From positions 19,558,202 to 19,622,201 of the forward strand of contig JAKZAP010000018.1 of the NCBI GenBank assembly GCA_023053575.1: a stretch of DNA of 64,000 nucleotides. The letters run 5' to 3'. Position numbers and translations under genes: made by a program. Below the pieces are notes generated by a model, which was given only the letters and a program-made list of their open reading frames with translations, was not told the DNA's origin and did no database searches. Positions 23,443 through 34,345 of this stretch are shown piece after piece (within the stretch, counting starts at the first letter, position 1; each line of letters begins with the position of its first letter). Source of the DNA: Branchinecta lynchi (Eukaryota > Arthropoda > Branchiopoda > Anostraca > Branchinectidae).

Positions 23443-23626
23443 GTATAATAACTGGAGTTACTATAAGCGGGCGTTCCTCGATCGCGAAGAATCACGCTTT
23501 GTTATATGCAACGGGGTAAATGTCGCCGCTGGTCGGGAGATTCGGAGAAAACACAATACGTGCATCCATATAAGATCGATTACTATTTGATTGGTTGGCG
23601 GAGGTCTGTATGGTTGTCTTGACATT

Positions 23627-23857
23627 AGCTGCGTTCTTTATCACGGGAGTCTACGGGAGGACTAACCAGAACCTGCTTGGGAGCCTGGCTTTACCGAGAC
23701 TTTAGCAAATGTTCGTCAATTGACGGGGTTTCGCGCAAAACCCAGTATTTAGGCAGTTTTTGTTCTCACCGGTTTTACCAAAACATGCGTTACAAGAGAA
23801 GAATCGGACACCGGTGGCAAAACACCAGAGACAGCCCAGAGTGCAACGAACGCAGCT
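23627..23857. mobile_element. MITE AGCTGCGTTC, TSD ATT
   Basis: The ends AGCTGCGTTC and GAACGCAGCT are perfect inverted repeats flanked by ATT (23624-23626, 23858-23860). It is 231 bp and non-coding, in an IFT122 intron. Its terminal pattern places it with the elements at 15053, 22816 and 41908. Confidence 0.82.
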
Positions 23858-24965
23858 ATTGTTCGACCAAGTAGGGCCGTCCGTAAGTCAAAGTGTAATC
23901 GGAAATGCCTAAGACCCGACAGTCTAGTTACACATCACGAATTCACGTAAATAGGTCTGAAAACCCGATAAAAATGCGTTTCTCCGTTCGTCCGCTGTCC
24001 CAGATAATGAATTGCATCGAGTGAACTTAATCTTTCGGATTTGCGGTACCTCTGTGCGCCTGCCTCTATGCTTAACATATTTAACAACTACAAAGCACCC
24101 GCTATTGTCTTTAATCCTTCAAATGCAGGCTTGTTTTCAAATTCAAAATCTTCGCGTCTGGATGAATTTTGGGTTGTCGTGCAAGCAGCTCACATTCTTA
24201 ACGTCATTAATAGAGCCTTGATCGAAAAATGCAAAATCCCCTGGATGGGTCAGAATGTTTCAGTTTGTTCAAAGAGCAGATGTAAAAACTTTCTACCTTC
24301 ATGAACGATAGTAAATAAACATTTTAAGCACCCATGCGAGTGAATTACTAACCAACAAAGTCTTTAATATTTGACAATTGACCGCCAGGTGAATGGTCAG
24401 AAGTTTGCTAATGTTTAACACAGTGATGCGCGATTCTAGCAGTCAATACTTTAGATCGTGCCTGCAAGTGCAGAGTTTAAAAGAATTGAGTTATGCCTGA
24501 AGTTTAGTGCTCAGTAAATTTGTATGGCGATCCAACAAAGTGGTTTTATTTCAGTTTGGCGGGCCTTGCCTGCCATTGGTGAGCTAGGTCACTAGCTCCT
24601 TTACGATATCTCGAGGGCCCAGCTCGTTACTTGCCCGGTTACAAACTTTTCACGAATTTTCGGGAACATTAACAGGTAAAATCCAAAGTGTTATCTGTTG
24701 GAACTGAAAACATGATCAAACTGCTGACAGTGTACTAGATAGAAGCTTTTCAGCCCGGTATACACACGAACCAAGAAAAAATAATCAGATAGAACCTCCA
24801 TCTTGGGTCCCATGCAGCGACGATGAATACCCCGACAAAACTGAGCTGAGCTAGAGGTATTTGCTGTAGCTTTGAGTTGATACCCGTCCACTTCCGTCTT
24901 CGCCGTTGCTCATAGCGTCGGAAGAAGTGTAGGAGGCACGCTGACCCGCTCTGGAGTGCGTCCAG
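23858..24965. other. IFT122 intron, no gene recognised
   Basis: Only a right-end remnant of the CACTGTCAG foldback family near 24685-24733 ('tgttatctgttgg' ... 'ctgctgacagtg') is recognisable. Confidence 0.4.
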
Positions 24966-25241
24966 AGCCTCGTTTTTGTTGCAATAGCCCTGCCGCATCG
25001 CTGCTGCAGCATTCTTTGCTTTTGCACAATATGTGTTTTTGGATTCACTTTCTTCGTGGTTGAAGCGGCAGCGCTGCAGCACCTTGCAGAGAAGCACGTA
25101 CTTGGTTGGTGAGCAAGTCCGCGATTCTCGAGAAGCTCTGCCGTCTTCCTAGGAAGCACTGCAGTGCAAAAATGGATGTAGAAAGAATCAGTCCGGAATC
25201 GGCCGAGAAGTGTTCCTGCAGCATGCAACAAAAACGAGGCT
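24966..25241. mobile_element. MITE AGCCTCGTTTTTGTTGCA, TSD CAG (copy 2)
   Basis: The ends AGCCTCGTTTTTGTTGCA and TGCAACAAAAACGAGGCT are a perfect 18-bp inverted repeat, flanked by CAG at 24963-24965 and 25242-25244. The interior is colinear with copy 1. Confidence 0.92.
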
Positions 25242-25616
25242 CAGATAACCAATCGGCTTTTACTTTTAAAGTTTCTTCTACGCGGCTTCAAGCATTATAG
25301 CTTTTTGCAGAGAAAACGAAACTTTATGCGCCGCGTAGATCCTAAGCTCTAGTTTTCATTGGGCAGAGTATGTCAACTATTCGACTCAGTATGGTCACAT
25401 CAAATTAAATTGTGTATTGACAAACTACAGAGATAGGGAGACAGAGGTTCTATCAGATTATTTGTTCTTGCGCGAACCCGCTGGGTATGACGTTCAATCA
25501 ACCGCGGGGACAAGCCACCTCTGGGTATCCTTGATGGCATTCATCTTTGTAGATGGCTTATTTTTCGGAGTCGCGAAAACACAGTTTGTCCGTTTCATCT
25601 ATGGACTGCCAACCAT

Positions 25617-25868
25617 AGCCTCGTTTTTGTTGCAATAGTGCTGCTGCAGCAGTTCTTTGCTTCTGCACAAGACGCGCTTCTGGATTCACTGCCTGCACGA
25701 TTTCTTCTTGGTTGAAGCAGCACCTTGCAGGGAAGCACGGACTTGGTCGGTAAGCAAGTCCGCGATTCTCGAGAAGCGCTGCCGTCTTCCTCGGAAGCAC
25801 TGCAGTGCAAAAACGAATGTATTAAGAATCAGCCCGGTGGACCTGCAGCGTGCAACAAAAACGAGGCT
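25617..25868. mobile_element. MITE AGCCTCGTTTTTGTTGCA, TSD CAT (copy 3)
   Basis: The same perfect 18-bp ends as copy 2, flanked by CAT at 25614-25616 and 25869-25871. It is 252 bp and colinear with copies 1 and 2 with small deletions. It ends 54 bp before the last IFT122 exon. Confidence 0.92.
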
Positions 25869-25922
25869 CATGTTAGATGCTTTGACTGAGTTGAATAACC
25901 ACCCTTCTTCAATTTCTTCCAG

Positions 25923-27893
25923 GAGTCAGGGGCCGCTAGTGTCGCATGGAACACAAACTGCGAGCAACTTCTATGTTTCTCAGGGATTGGAATGCTGTCG
26001 ATCAAAGTCGGGGAGTTCCCCTGTCACCAACAGAACTTCAGTGGATTCGTCGTTGGCTTCCACGGCTCCAAGCTCTTCTGCCTACAAGGCTACAGCATGA
26101 CAACCCTTGATGTACCCCTATCAGCCCCCATGTATCAGTACATAGAGAGAGGGCTATTTTCTGAAGCCTTTGTCATCGCCTGCCAAGGCGTGACCGAGTT
26201 TGATTGGGTTGAACTAGCGCAGAAGTCTCTGGCGAGCCTGGATCTGGACGTAGCGCGGAAGGCCTGTCTGAAAATCAGGGATCTGCCCAAGTTGAAACTT
26301 ATCCAAACTTTGCTGCACCATCGCAAGGATACGTCCTACTGCCTTGCAGAAATCTTGGCCCATGAAGGGAAGTTTCAGGACTCGGCCAAACTGTTCGCAA
26401 AAATTGGACGGCGTGACCTCGCTTGCGACCTGCTAACTAACATGAAGCTTTTTGACCTTGCTCAAGAGTATACGACGGAAGATTCGAAAGGCCAGATGTT
26501 AAAGGCCAAGGCAGTCTGGGCCGAAAACTCGAAAGACCCGCAAACGGCGGCCCAACTTCTGCTGGAGGCTGGGGAGACCAAAAAGGCCATAATTACCATG
26601 GCGGAAAATGGCCTAACTCAAATGCTGATTGACCTGGGCCGAACTTTGAACGCTAAGGATATGCTGAAGTTGGTAGCTGAAAAATTACAACATCTTGGGG
26701 AGATGAATGCTGTGACGGAAGTGCTAAAACGAGCCGAGGATTGGCAGTTCCTGGCGAAAATAATCGTACAGACGAACAATTGGAGTGAAGCGCTAAGCCT
26801 GCTTGAAACAAGGCCAAATCTGGTCGAAATCATTCTACCTCCATACGCGAGCTACTTGGCTTCTGAGGGAAAGATCGACAAAGCCCAAACTGCGCTAATT
26901 CAGGCCGGGAGGCCCACAGAGGCTAGAGTTCTGATCGAATCTCAGCTTGAAACAAATCTGGAAATGAAAAAATATAGTGACGTGGCGCATTGCTATTGGC
27001 TCCTAGCGCGGTGCTCCGGCTCAGTGGAAAGATTCAGGGAGTATTACGAGCGCTGCATACTTTTTCGTGCATATTTTTTGATCTGCGAATTTGTCCGCGA
27101 GCCTTTTACCTCGACTCTACCTGAGACACTGTTCAACGCAGCCAGACTGATTCTCATTATACTCGCTGATTACGAGTATCCAAAGTACAAAATCTCGAAA
27201 GTCACAACGCTGTTCACATTTTGCAAACAAGCTCACATCTTAGGAGCACATAAAACGGCAAACGAGCTACTCAAGCAGTTTGAAGTTCTTAGAATCGCAC
27301 CCGAACTGAAGGACAGGGTTGCCAAGCTAATCATCAATCTAAAATCCAAGTCCCCGAAAGACTCGGATGCCCTTTTGCCCCTGTGCTTTCGCTGTTCGGC
27401 AAGCAACCCCATTTTAGGGTCTAGGGGTAACCGTTGTACTCACTGCCTTCACCCCTTCATCATTTCCTCTTGTACATATGATATCTTACCCTTGGTAGAG
27501 TTTGATCTAGACCCGAGCTTAACCCACCCTGAGGCGATGAACTTTTTAAAGATGGAACCGAAGAGGCAGGAAACAAACGGAAGTCCTATTAACCAAATCC
27601 AAGAGATTATTGATGATATTGATGACCCCTTCATGCCCCAGATTGCATCATTCCAGGGCCAAAGAGTTAGCGAGTACGTCCCTTTTGTTGCATCAAAGGA
27701 AGTTCTCCGATTACTCAAAGGACATGAAGTTGTAGTTTCAAAAGTTGGCGGGAAATTTCGATATTATAGGCTGATGCTGCCATCTATGTCCTTGTCTACA
27801 TGCGAAGGATGCGGGCAGGTTGTGGAAACGGAGGAGTGGGAGGCGTATGTTTTGGAGCATAAGCGGTGCCCATTTTGTTTTTCGCAGCAGTAA
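25923..27893 (+). CDS. IFT122: IFT122, intraflagellar transport 122 (large last exon)
   Basis: IFT122 is a core subunit of IFT complex A, which drives retrograde transport in cilia and entry of membrane receptors. This exon encodes the last 656 residues. First come the propeller end (ESGAASVAWNTNCEQLLCFS) and the GFHGSKLFCLQGYS and SAPMYQYIERGLFSEAF segments typical of the family. A long TPR-like helical repeat region follows. The C-terminus has two cysteine pairs (CFRCSASNP and CTHCLHPFI) and a second zinc-type set (CEGCG with CPFCF). All seven exons in the window join in frame to 986 residues; the vertebrate protein is about 1240, so only the N-terminal propeller is missing. The acceptor is 'tttcttccag' and the stop is TAA. 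Carrying the whole TPR region on one exon is unusual beside the many-exon vertebrate gene. Possible poly(A) signals (AATAAA) are at 28519 and near 28786. Confidence 0.96.
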   Translation, partial: ESGAASVAWNTNCEQLLCFSGIGMLSIKVGEFPCHQQNFSGFVVGFHGSKLFCLQGYSMTTLDVPLSAPMYQYIERGLFSEAFVIACQGVTEFDWVELAQKSLASLDLDVARKACLKIRDLPKLKLIQTLLHHRKDTSYCLAEILAHEGKFQDSAKLFAKIGRRDLACDLLTNMKLFDLAQEYTTEDSKGQMLKAKAVWAENSKDPQTAAQLLLEAGETKKAIITMAENGLTQMLIDLGRTLNAKDMLKLVAEKLQHLGEMNAVTEVLKRAEDWQFLAKIIVQTNNWSEALSLLETRPNLVEIILPPYASYLASEGKIDKAQTALIQAGRPTEARVLIESQLETNLEMKKYSDVAHCYWLLARCSGSVERFREYYERCILFRAYFLICEFVREPFTSTLPETLFNAARLILIILADYEYPKYKISKVTTLFTFCKQAHILGAHKTANELLKQFEVLRIAPELKDRVAKLIINLKSKSPKDSDALLPLCFRCSASNPILGSRGNRCTHCLHPFIISSCTYDILPLVEFDLDPSLTHPEAMNFLKMEPKRQETNGSPINQIQEIIDDIDDPFMPQIASFQGQRVSEYVPFVASKEVLRLLKGHEVVVSKVGGKFRYYRLMLPSMSLSTCEGCGQVVETEEWEAYVLEHKRCPFCFSQQ

Positions 27894-28124
27894 TTTCTGA
27901 CCTTTCCGAGTCCAGTTCACACTATCTCAGTCTCGGTCAGCCTGGACAAAAAAAAATTTAACTTCCCTTGATCAAATAGGGTCGGGATCAGGGATTCGCG
28001 AAACACTCGAAGTGATGCATCACACTTCTGACACTTAACAGAAATTGCGAAGGTAGGACAACTATATTGACAATCATACGAGTATACCTGATTCAGCGCA
28101 ATAAGACCTTTGCTTGCTCTGTAA

Positions 28125-28400
28125 GAGCTTGGTCAGACTCGGCTCAAATAGCGCCCTAATTGACAAAAAACAGAAAATCCCTAGGGGACATGAAATTTGA
28201 TGAGCTTTGTGGCAGCTTGCGGAAAATGAGCAGACTGCAATCATGGGTCAATTAGGGTTCCTGCAACATAATTATACACTCTGTTTTACTCTAATTGATC
28301 TCCTGGATTTAAACGACAACATTTAGAATTAGTTTTATCTCGTTCTTTTTTCTACTTTTGCAACCCAAAAAGCCAGGAAATGCCAAGTGTGACCAAGCTC
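28125..28400. mobile_element. MITE GAGCTTGGTC, TSD TAA
   Basis: The ends GAGCTTGGTC and GACCAAGCTC are flanked by TAA (28122-28124, 28401-28403). It is colinear with the copy at 60231-60517, sharing 'tttgatgagctttgtggcag' and 'ggttcctg(c/t)aacataatta'. The 3-bp TNA duplications suggest a PIF/Harbinger-like source. It lies just downstream of IFT122. Confidence 0.88.
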
Positions 28401-28403
28401 TAA

Positions 28404-29262
28404 GCAGTACACCGGAATCAATTTGACGATCCTAACATCAGGCTCCAGCTGGATAACGAATCCGGAAATATTTTTTGAGCATGGATTTGCAGTTGGATAT
28501 CCTTCCAAGTGCCTAACGAATAAAAATCGAAGGGCAGTAAAAAAAAAAAATATCATCGTCGAATTTTGACTAATAGGCTACTTGTTGATGTGTATAACCA
28601 AGTGATCGCTATGAGCTGTTCGTAACATAGGTATACAAATTCTGCTACCTATCCTTAAAGCCAGCTGCCTCCACTCTTTTTGCGGGTCATTTCTTTGCAA
28701 TTCCTGGTTTTATGAATGAAGGATATATTAAAAAAAACTAGAATCTTCAGTGCCCAAAGGCGAACCCATAAGGACTAATTACCCTCAAAATAAAACATCA
28801 ACAACAACAAAAACTTCCGACAAAAATAAAAAAATAAAAAGGAAAGAAAGACTAGTTGGTGCTAAAGGCCACCTATTTGGTTGAAGAAAATAAAGCATCA
28901 TTTGGCTGGTGGTTGGATCATCTATGAATGGGGCTGTACCGGCAATTTAGAACTTTACCGTGTGAAAACACTAGAACTAGCGTCTTAAACGACCACCTTT
29001 TCGTCCTGTCGCAGCGGGGCATCCGACGACGAGAGAATACCGGTCAGATTTTCTTCTGACAGTTGACTTGTCGAACTATTTGAAACCAATTTTATAAATT
29101 ATGTTTTAAGCAACAAAGTTGAGGTTTGCGACACGAACACACTACTGAATTTTGGATACTTTTATACAGGAGTTCTGGTAGCTAAAATGTGTGAAAGATT
29201 GTCAGAACAGCATCAGTTTCATTAAGTCGAAATGTAGTTGTCAGTGTTATAGCACCATATTT
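28404..29262. other. Intergenic region between convergent IFT122 and EMC5
   Basis: AT-rich sequence with several AATAAA words on the + strand (28519, ~28786, ~28826, ~28884). No gene seen. Confidence 0.4.
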
Positions 29263-29269
29263 AGTGCTA

Positions 29270-29275
29270 TTTATT
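29270..29275 (-). terminator. Candidate poly(A) signal of EMC5
   Basis: An AATAAA hexamer on the - strand, 188 bp beyond the EMC5 stop codon. It is a position-based guess. Confidence 0.35.
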
Positions 29276-29462
29276 TTGTGTTTTCAAGAGTGTTTTTGAG
29301 TGTTCATCTACTACAACATACTGATCTCGTCTATGTCTCTGCAATACTTTTCCGTCCAGAAAGTGATAATATATTTGTAGAATGCAAACATTTCTAATGC
29401 ACATCATTGTTGTAACAAAAAGACAAAATAAACATAAATACAGAATAAAACTGAATACTACT

Positions 29463-29681
29463 TCAGGAGGTGGTAGCTTCAAGAAGAGCTTTGGAAGATT
29501 TCGAGATGGAGCTCTTTGACTTGGGTCCGTCTTTAAAGGTGTAGAATGAGGGGCGATTCCCTACACTGTCCCATGTTTTGGAGGCAAACTCTGCTGTTGC
29601 CCGAATTTCCTTAAATTCTCCATTAGATCCTAGAATTCCACACACTGCTACAATGAGGCTCAGTATTGTCTGCAGAACAAT
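29463..29681 (-). CDS. MMGT1: EMC5/MMGT1 last exon (ER membrane complex subunit 5)
   Basis: EMC5 (also called MMGT1) is a small two-helix subunit of the ER membrane protein complex, which inserts tail-anchored and polytopic proteins. This 72-residue exon starts IVLQTILSLIVAVCGILGSN (the second membrane helix). It continues GEFKEIRATAEFASKTWDSV and NRPSFYTF, which match the family's 'GEFKDMDATSEL...KTFDTLRNHPSFYVF' landmarks. The tail is basic and serine-rich (KSKSSISKSSKALLEATTS). The acceptor is 'gtttttag', phase 0. The first exon is at 35742-35817 on the same strand. The gene converges on IFT122. Confidence 0.88.
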   Translation of the reverse strand: MVLQTILSLIVAVCGILGSNGEFKEIRATAEFASKTWDSVGNRPSFYTFKDGPKSKSSISKSSKALLEATTS

Positions 29682-29755
29682 CTAAAAACAAAATGAAAAG
29701 TCAACTACGGACTGGTTCCCCTTTTCTGCTAAGAAAGTATTTTTGTTCGTTTGTA

Positions 29756-31689
29756 TGGCACTTGCCCGGCAAGTGCCATATAGCGATCGCAATTCTGTCC
29801 CTCCGTCGGTCCGGGTTTTGCTAGTTTGGGCACTTAAACATAAGCTAGTACGATGAAACTTAGCAGGCATATCAGGGACCTGAAAAGATTAAGTTAGAAG
29901 TAGTCACTTCCCAGATCCGACCATTGGAGGGGGAGGGGAGAGGAGGGAGGGATAATCCGGAATCTTTAGAAATTTACAACTTTTGACGGGTGACCGGATT
30001 ATAATGAAACTTGTTATTTGGAAAGATCTCGTGTGGCAGACTTCAAGTCCGGACCCTATCCGATACTTGTGGGGAGGAGTTGGAATTTACGTGACACGCT
30101 TAATGTCGAGGGATCGGGTTGGAATTTGGTGGGAAGAACAAGCATAAGCCCTAGATACGTTCTTGACAACCAGATGATAGGGGCTCATTGGTGGAAGCTG
30201 AAGGAGGTTTCCCGGAATTCGGATAATCGTGAGTTAGGATAGTTCCAGATGTGCTAAGGACGATGGAACTTGGCAGGCACATTAATGACCCGACCAAATA
30301 GACTTAAGAATCCAACACAATGCCCCAGGAAGATTTCCGTTCCCAGATCCGACTATTTCGGGGTTAGTTAAGGGAAGGGGAATCCGGAAAGTAGGCTGAC
30401 TTCCATAGTTTGCGAAAGGGTTGTCCGATTCGAGTGAAACTTAATGGGTGATAAGAACTGATGACCTAGATTTGCAAAACACGTGTCTAAACCGCATGCA
30501 GCCATGATTGAGGGAGTTGGAGGGGGTCCTGAAACTTTATGAAAAAACAAGCAAATGGGATGCAAGTTTGACAGTAGACTACCGAGTTTATTCGCCCTAG
30601 GTTAGTTATTTGGCGTCCGGACAGGATCCAGCCGCGGTAGGAGGAGGGTGAACCGGGAACCGGAAGTGTTCTCCACGGTAGGGGAGTTGGAGGGGGAGTC
30701 CCGGAATTGTGGCTCGTATAGGAGTCAAACGATTGGAGTGATTTGAATGAAATTTGGAAAGTAGAAAGATCATATTTCCTAGATGACATATTTTAGGGTC
30801 CAGACCGGACCCGTGCACAGTGGGGGAGGGGGGTCGGAGTTTTTCGAAAAATGCTCAGATTCGAGTGAAACTTGATAGGCAGTGAGAGAAGGTGCTACAA
30901 ACGATCCACTTGCGGGTCCGAACCAGATTCGGCCACGGTAGAAAAAGTTTGAGGGGGGGGGGGTACCGGAAATAGTGAGGCACGTTTAGGGATCAAACGA
31001 GTGGATCTAAACTTGGAAGGTAGTCAAGTCATTTGCCATAGATGATGCGAGGCGATGCCAGAAATGCTCAGACGCGAGGCAAACCAGATTTCTTATAACA
31101 CGATACTCAAGACAATCTGTTCAGGTCCCTGACATGTTTGCCAATTTTCATCGTCCTAGCACATCAGGAAGCACCGAACTCGCGGGATCACTAGAAACTC
31201 GACCCCCCAACACCCCCAAAGTGAGCGTATCCGTCCCGGTTATGTCAACCACGTATCTAGGACTTGTGCTTGTTCTTTTCGCCAAAGATCTCTCCAATAT
31301 AAGCGTTTTCTCAGATTTCCAGTCCAACTCCCCCCAGTGTCAACGGATCCGGTCTGGATTTCAAACGGGACGCCTGAGACACGAGGTCCTTCCATATCTC
31401 AAGTTTCATTAAGATCCGATCACCCGTTCGTCAGTTAAAAATACGTCATTTTACCTAATTTTCTCGCATTCCCGCTCCCTCCACTCCCCCCTCCCCAACC
31501 CCGGTGGTTGAATCAGGGAAACGACTATTTATAATTTAATCTGGTCCGGTCTCTGATATGCCTGCCAAGTATCATCGTCCTAGCTTATCTGGAAGTGCCC
31601 GAACTAGCAAAACCGGGACAGACCGACCGGCCGACTGACGGACAGAAATTGCGATCGCTATATGGAACTTGGCCGAAGGGCAAGTACCA
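29756..31689. mobile_element. Large TA-flanked element with GCGATCGC inverted ends
   Basis: Both ends carry, in opposite orientation, TGGCACTTGCC-like termini followed by 'cca(a)gtgccatatagcgatcgc' and CTGTCCGTC-type words. Both outer flanks are TA (29754-29755, 31690-31691). The interior has degenerate modules with 'gaagaacaagcataagccc', 'ccggattcg' and G runs, also found at 7.9-10.2 kb, 31.8-32.5 kb and 58.4-58.9 kb. No transposase. It lies in the EMC5 intron. Confidence 0.65.
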
Positions 31690-31717
31690 TAGAAACCATC
31701 AACTGTTTTAACGAAAA

Positions 31718-31790
31718 ATCGCGGCGCTTCGCGCAGACTCGCTTATTTTTTTACCGACTGGCCGGCAACATTGGGGGGGGGGGGCCTATA
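31718..31790 (-). repeat. Fragment of the CAGGGGCGTCAC hAT-like family
   Basis: The words 'gaaaaatcgcggcgcttcgc', 'gcagactcgcttattttt' and 'accgactggccgg', followed by a 12-G run, match the inner left part of the copies at 63264 and 63801. Neither end is present. Confidence 0.6.
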
Positions 31791-32560
31791 ACTTTTTCAT
31801 TTGTATAACTTTCGAACGGGTGATCGGATATTAATGAAACTTTATATTTGGGAAGACCTCGTATCTCAGATGTCCCATTTCAAATCCGGACCGGATCCGA
31901 TGAATGTGGGGGGGGGGGAGTCGGAGGTGGGAACGGGAAATCTTGTGATACGCTTAGAGTGAAGCGATTGGGATGAAACCTGGTCGGAAGAACAAAGCCT
32001 AGATACATCAGTGACATAACCGGAGGGATTAGAACACTTGGGGGGGGGGGGGAGTTGGTGGGGGGGGGGTGTCGGCATTCCGGTGATCACGTTTTAAGGT
32101 ACTTCCAGATGTGCCAGGATGATGATAATAGGCTTGAATATTAGAGACTTGACAAGATTTACTTAGGAATGGTCAGTTCCCCGATCCGAGAATGGTGGCT
32201 GGGAATGGAGGGACGGGGAATCCGGAATCTTCAGGCACGTATAACTTTCGAACTACTGATCGGATCTTAATGAAACTTGATATTTGGCAAGAACTCGTGT
32301 CTCAAATGTCCCAAATCAAGTCCGGACTGGATCCGATTAATGAGGGGGGGGGGGCGATTGGAGGGGAGAAGCGGGTATATTGGGACACGGGTAGAGTGGA
32401 GCGAAGGGGATGCAATTTGGTGGTAGGAACAAGCACAAGCCGTAGAAACAACAGTGACAGAACCGGACCGGATTCGGGCACTGTGGGGGGAGGGGGGATT
32501 TCGGGAAAATTGGAGACTAGACAAGATTTGATTAAAGATTATCACTTCCCAGGTCCGACT
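31791..32560. repeat. G-rich modular repeat, further copies
   Basis: Two more degenerate modules of the family at 7.9-10.2 kb, marked by 'taatgaaactt(t/g)atatttgg', 'aaatccggaccggatccg' and runs of 8-12 G at about 31906, 32041 and 32345. Confidence 0.6.
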
Positions 32561-32619
32561 ATCCCTGTAGCCTACTCATCTTAGCCACAAAGTACAAAGA
32601 ATACTTCTAAGCAAAATAT

Positions 32620-33515
32620 ACATTTTCGTAATCCCCATCATGATCGGTTTTGCCTCAAGGGTTTTGCTTAGAAATTAATATCTAGCTCCCTTGACGTGCG
32701 CATCTTAACAGCAAAGTGAAAAAAAAAGACTTTTGACCAAACAGTACATTTCATGATCACCGAGGGCCCATGGTCTTTGTACCACAAGGGTTTTCCTTAA
32801 AAATGAATTTGTAACATCCTTAAAGTGCGCATCTTAACCAAAAAAAATAAAAAAATTCAAATATACTTTTGACCAAACAATATATATAAGTTCCCTTCCC
32901 CGAAGTTGAACCAGAGGATTGACAGCTTGACGAGGACCCTTGCCAAGAAAGACCGAAATATCGCTGATGAAGAATCATAGCGGATACGCGCTGACGTATC
33001 CGTTGTAAACATTGTTTGAATAAATGTTTGAAAGTCAGCTTGGGCTCAAAGAATATTTATCTACGAAGTACGGAACTTTCACAGCCCAAACATGCAGAGA
33101 TTACAGGTTTGTTTCCTTCTCCGAAGTTGAAACCAGAGGATTGACAGCCTGACGAGGACCCTTGCCAAGAAGGGCCGAAATATCGCTTATGAAGAATCTT
33201 AGCTGATGTATCCGTTGAAAACATTGCTGGAATAAATGCCAAGAAGGGCCGAAATATCGCTGATGAAGCATCACAGCTGACGTATCCGTTGTAAACATTG
33301 TTTGAATAAATATATATTTGTGATCCTGAAGGGCCGATGATCGTTTTTAGCTCAAGGGTTTTGATTACAGATGAATTTCTAGCGCCTTTAAAGTGCACAT
33401 GATCATAGCCAAGTGCAAAATCAAATACTTTTTACCAAATGGTACATTCTCGTGATTCCCAAGGGCACATGATCATTCTTATCTCAAGGGTTTTGCTTAC
33501 AAAGGATCACAACAA
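32620..33515. repeat. Mixed tandem repeats in EMC5 intron
   Basis: One unit ('caagggttttgctta', 'aagtgcgcatcttaa', 'cttttgaccaaac') recurs about four times at 32.65, 32.79, 33.35 and 33.48 kb. Between them a second unit ('ccgaaatatcgctgatgaag' plus 'gacgtatccgttgtaaacat' and 'gaataaat') occurs three times at about 32955, 33176 and 33249. A reversed copy of the first unit lies at 58300-58420. The second unit resembles retroelement 3' ends, but I cannot name the family. Confidence 0.5.
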
Positions 33516-33830
33516 ACTCACGAATTGGCAAATTCCTGCTTTCATCCTCTTACCCAGCCACAAGCTTTACAAATTCATCGAACCCTGTAACTAATGTTTT
33601 GCCAGCATATCATGTTAAACTTTTGACATTAAGGTGAGAGGGGGGGGGGGAATAAAGAAATACCATCATTCGCAGACAAACTTACACAGCAGAGAGGTTG
33701 GGTCTTGGACCATGAGAAAAAGGATAAAATTAGGGCCATTTTCCCATAATTTGCAGCATAACATTTGGAGAGTGTTGGACCTCGGTAGTGTGCTTGAAAT
33801 ACGAGACCAAATACATGCATGTCTGCAGAC

Positions 33831-33880
33831 ATGACTTTTGAAACTCAGGGAACCTTTCTCTGTAAGGTGAAGGCTAAACC
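33831..33880 (-). CDS. MMGT1: Candidate middle exon of EMC5
   Basis: EMC5 needs a small exon between its first exon (ending CAG C, phase 1) and its last (starting ATT, phase 0). Here, after a 'tttcacctag' acceptor, the sequence completes Arg and reads FSLHLTEKGSLSFKSH. The family has a serine and then LTEK at this point before a short acidic linker. Length and phase fit. The donor (gtctgc) is poor and the linker does not match well, so this may be chance. Confidence 0.3.
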
Positions 33881-34199
33881 CTAGGTGAAACGGTGACTCA
33901 TGCCCTCCCAAGATGATAGCCGAGTGCCAAGTTCATGTACTCTCATCCTGGATTCTTACATCTCCCTTGCTTTGGTTACTAGCTTTGACAGTATGGAGAT
34001 ACAAGTAATCAACAAGAAACAACACAAAGAAAAGAAGAAGACCTTACATCTACAGGTAATGCTTCAAATTCGTGTTGTGTTAGCCTCAAGTATGACCGGT
34101 CTGAAAAAAAAGGGTGGGAACAGGAAGTTGAAAAACACCAGCACCAGAGCTTTAGTCTAGAATGGCATTAACAGTAATACAAGACCAAAGCTACAACAA

Positions 34200-34345
34200 C
34201 AACATTTTGCTATATGGCCTGCTTCTATCTGACTATTTTAGTGGTTTGCATACTATGCTTACAAGCCCCTATGTAACTCCATGGCAGAGCAGTGATGGTG
34301 TAAGCTGGAAGTTTGTGGGTTCAAATTCTGCCTGAGGAGCACTGG
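34200..34345 (+). repeat. Diverged tRNA-Thr-like repeat
   Basis: It matches the unit seen at 52.2, 56.2, 61.9 and 62.9 kb, including 'ctgcttctatctgactatt', 'acaagcccct' and the end 'gggttcaaattctgcctgag'. The tRNA part (34265-34340) is 76 nt but has lost several paired positions. Confidence 0.55.
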
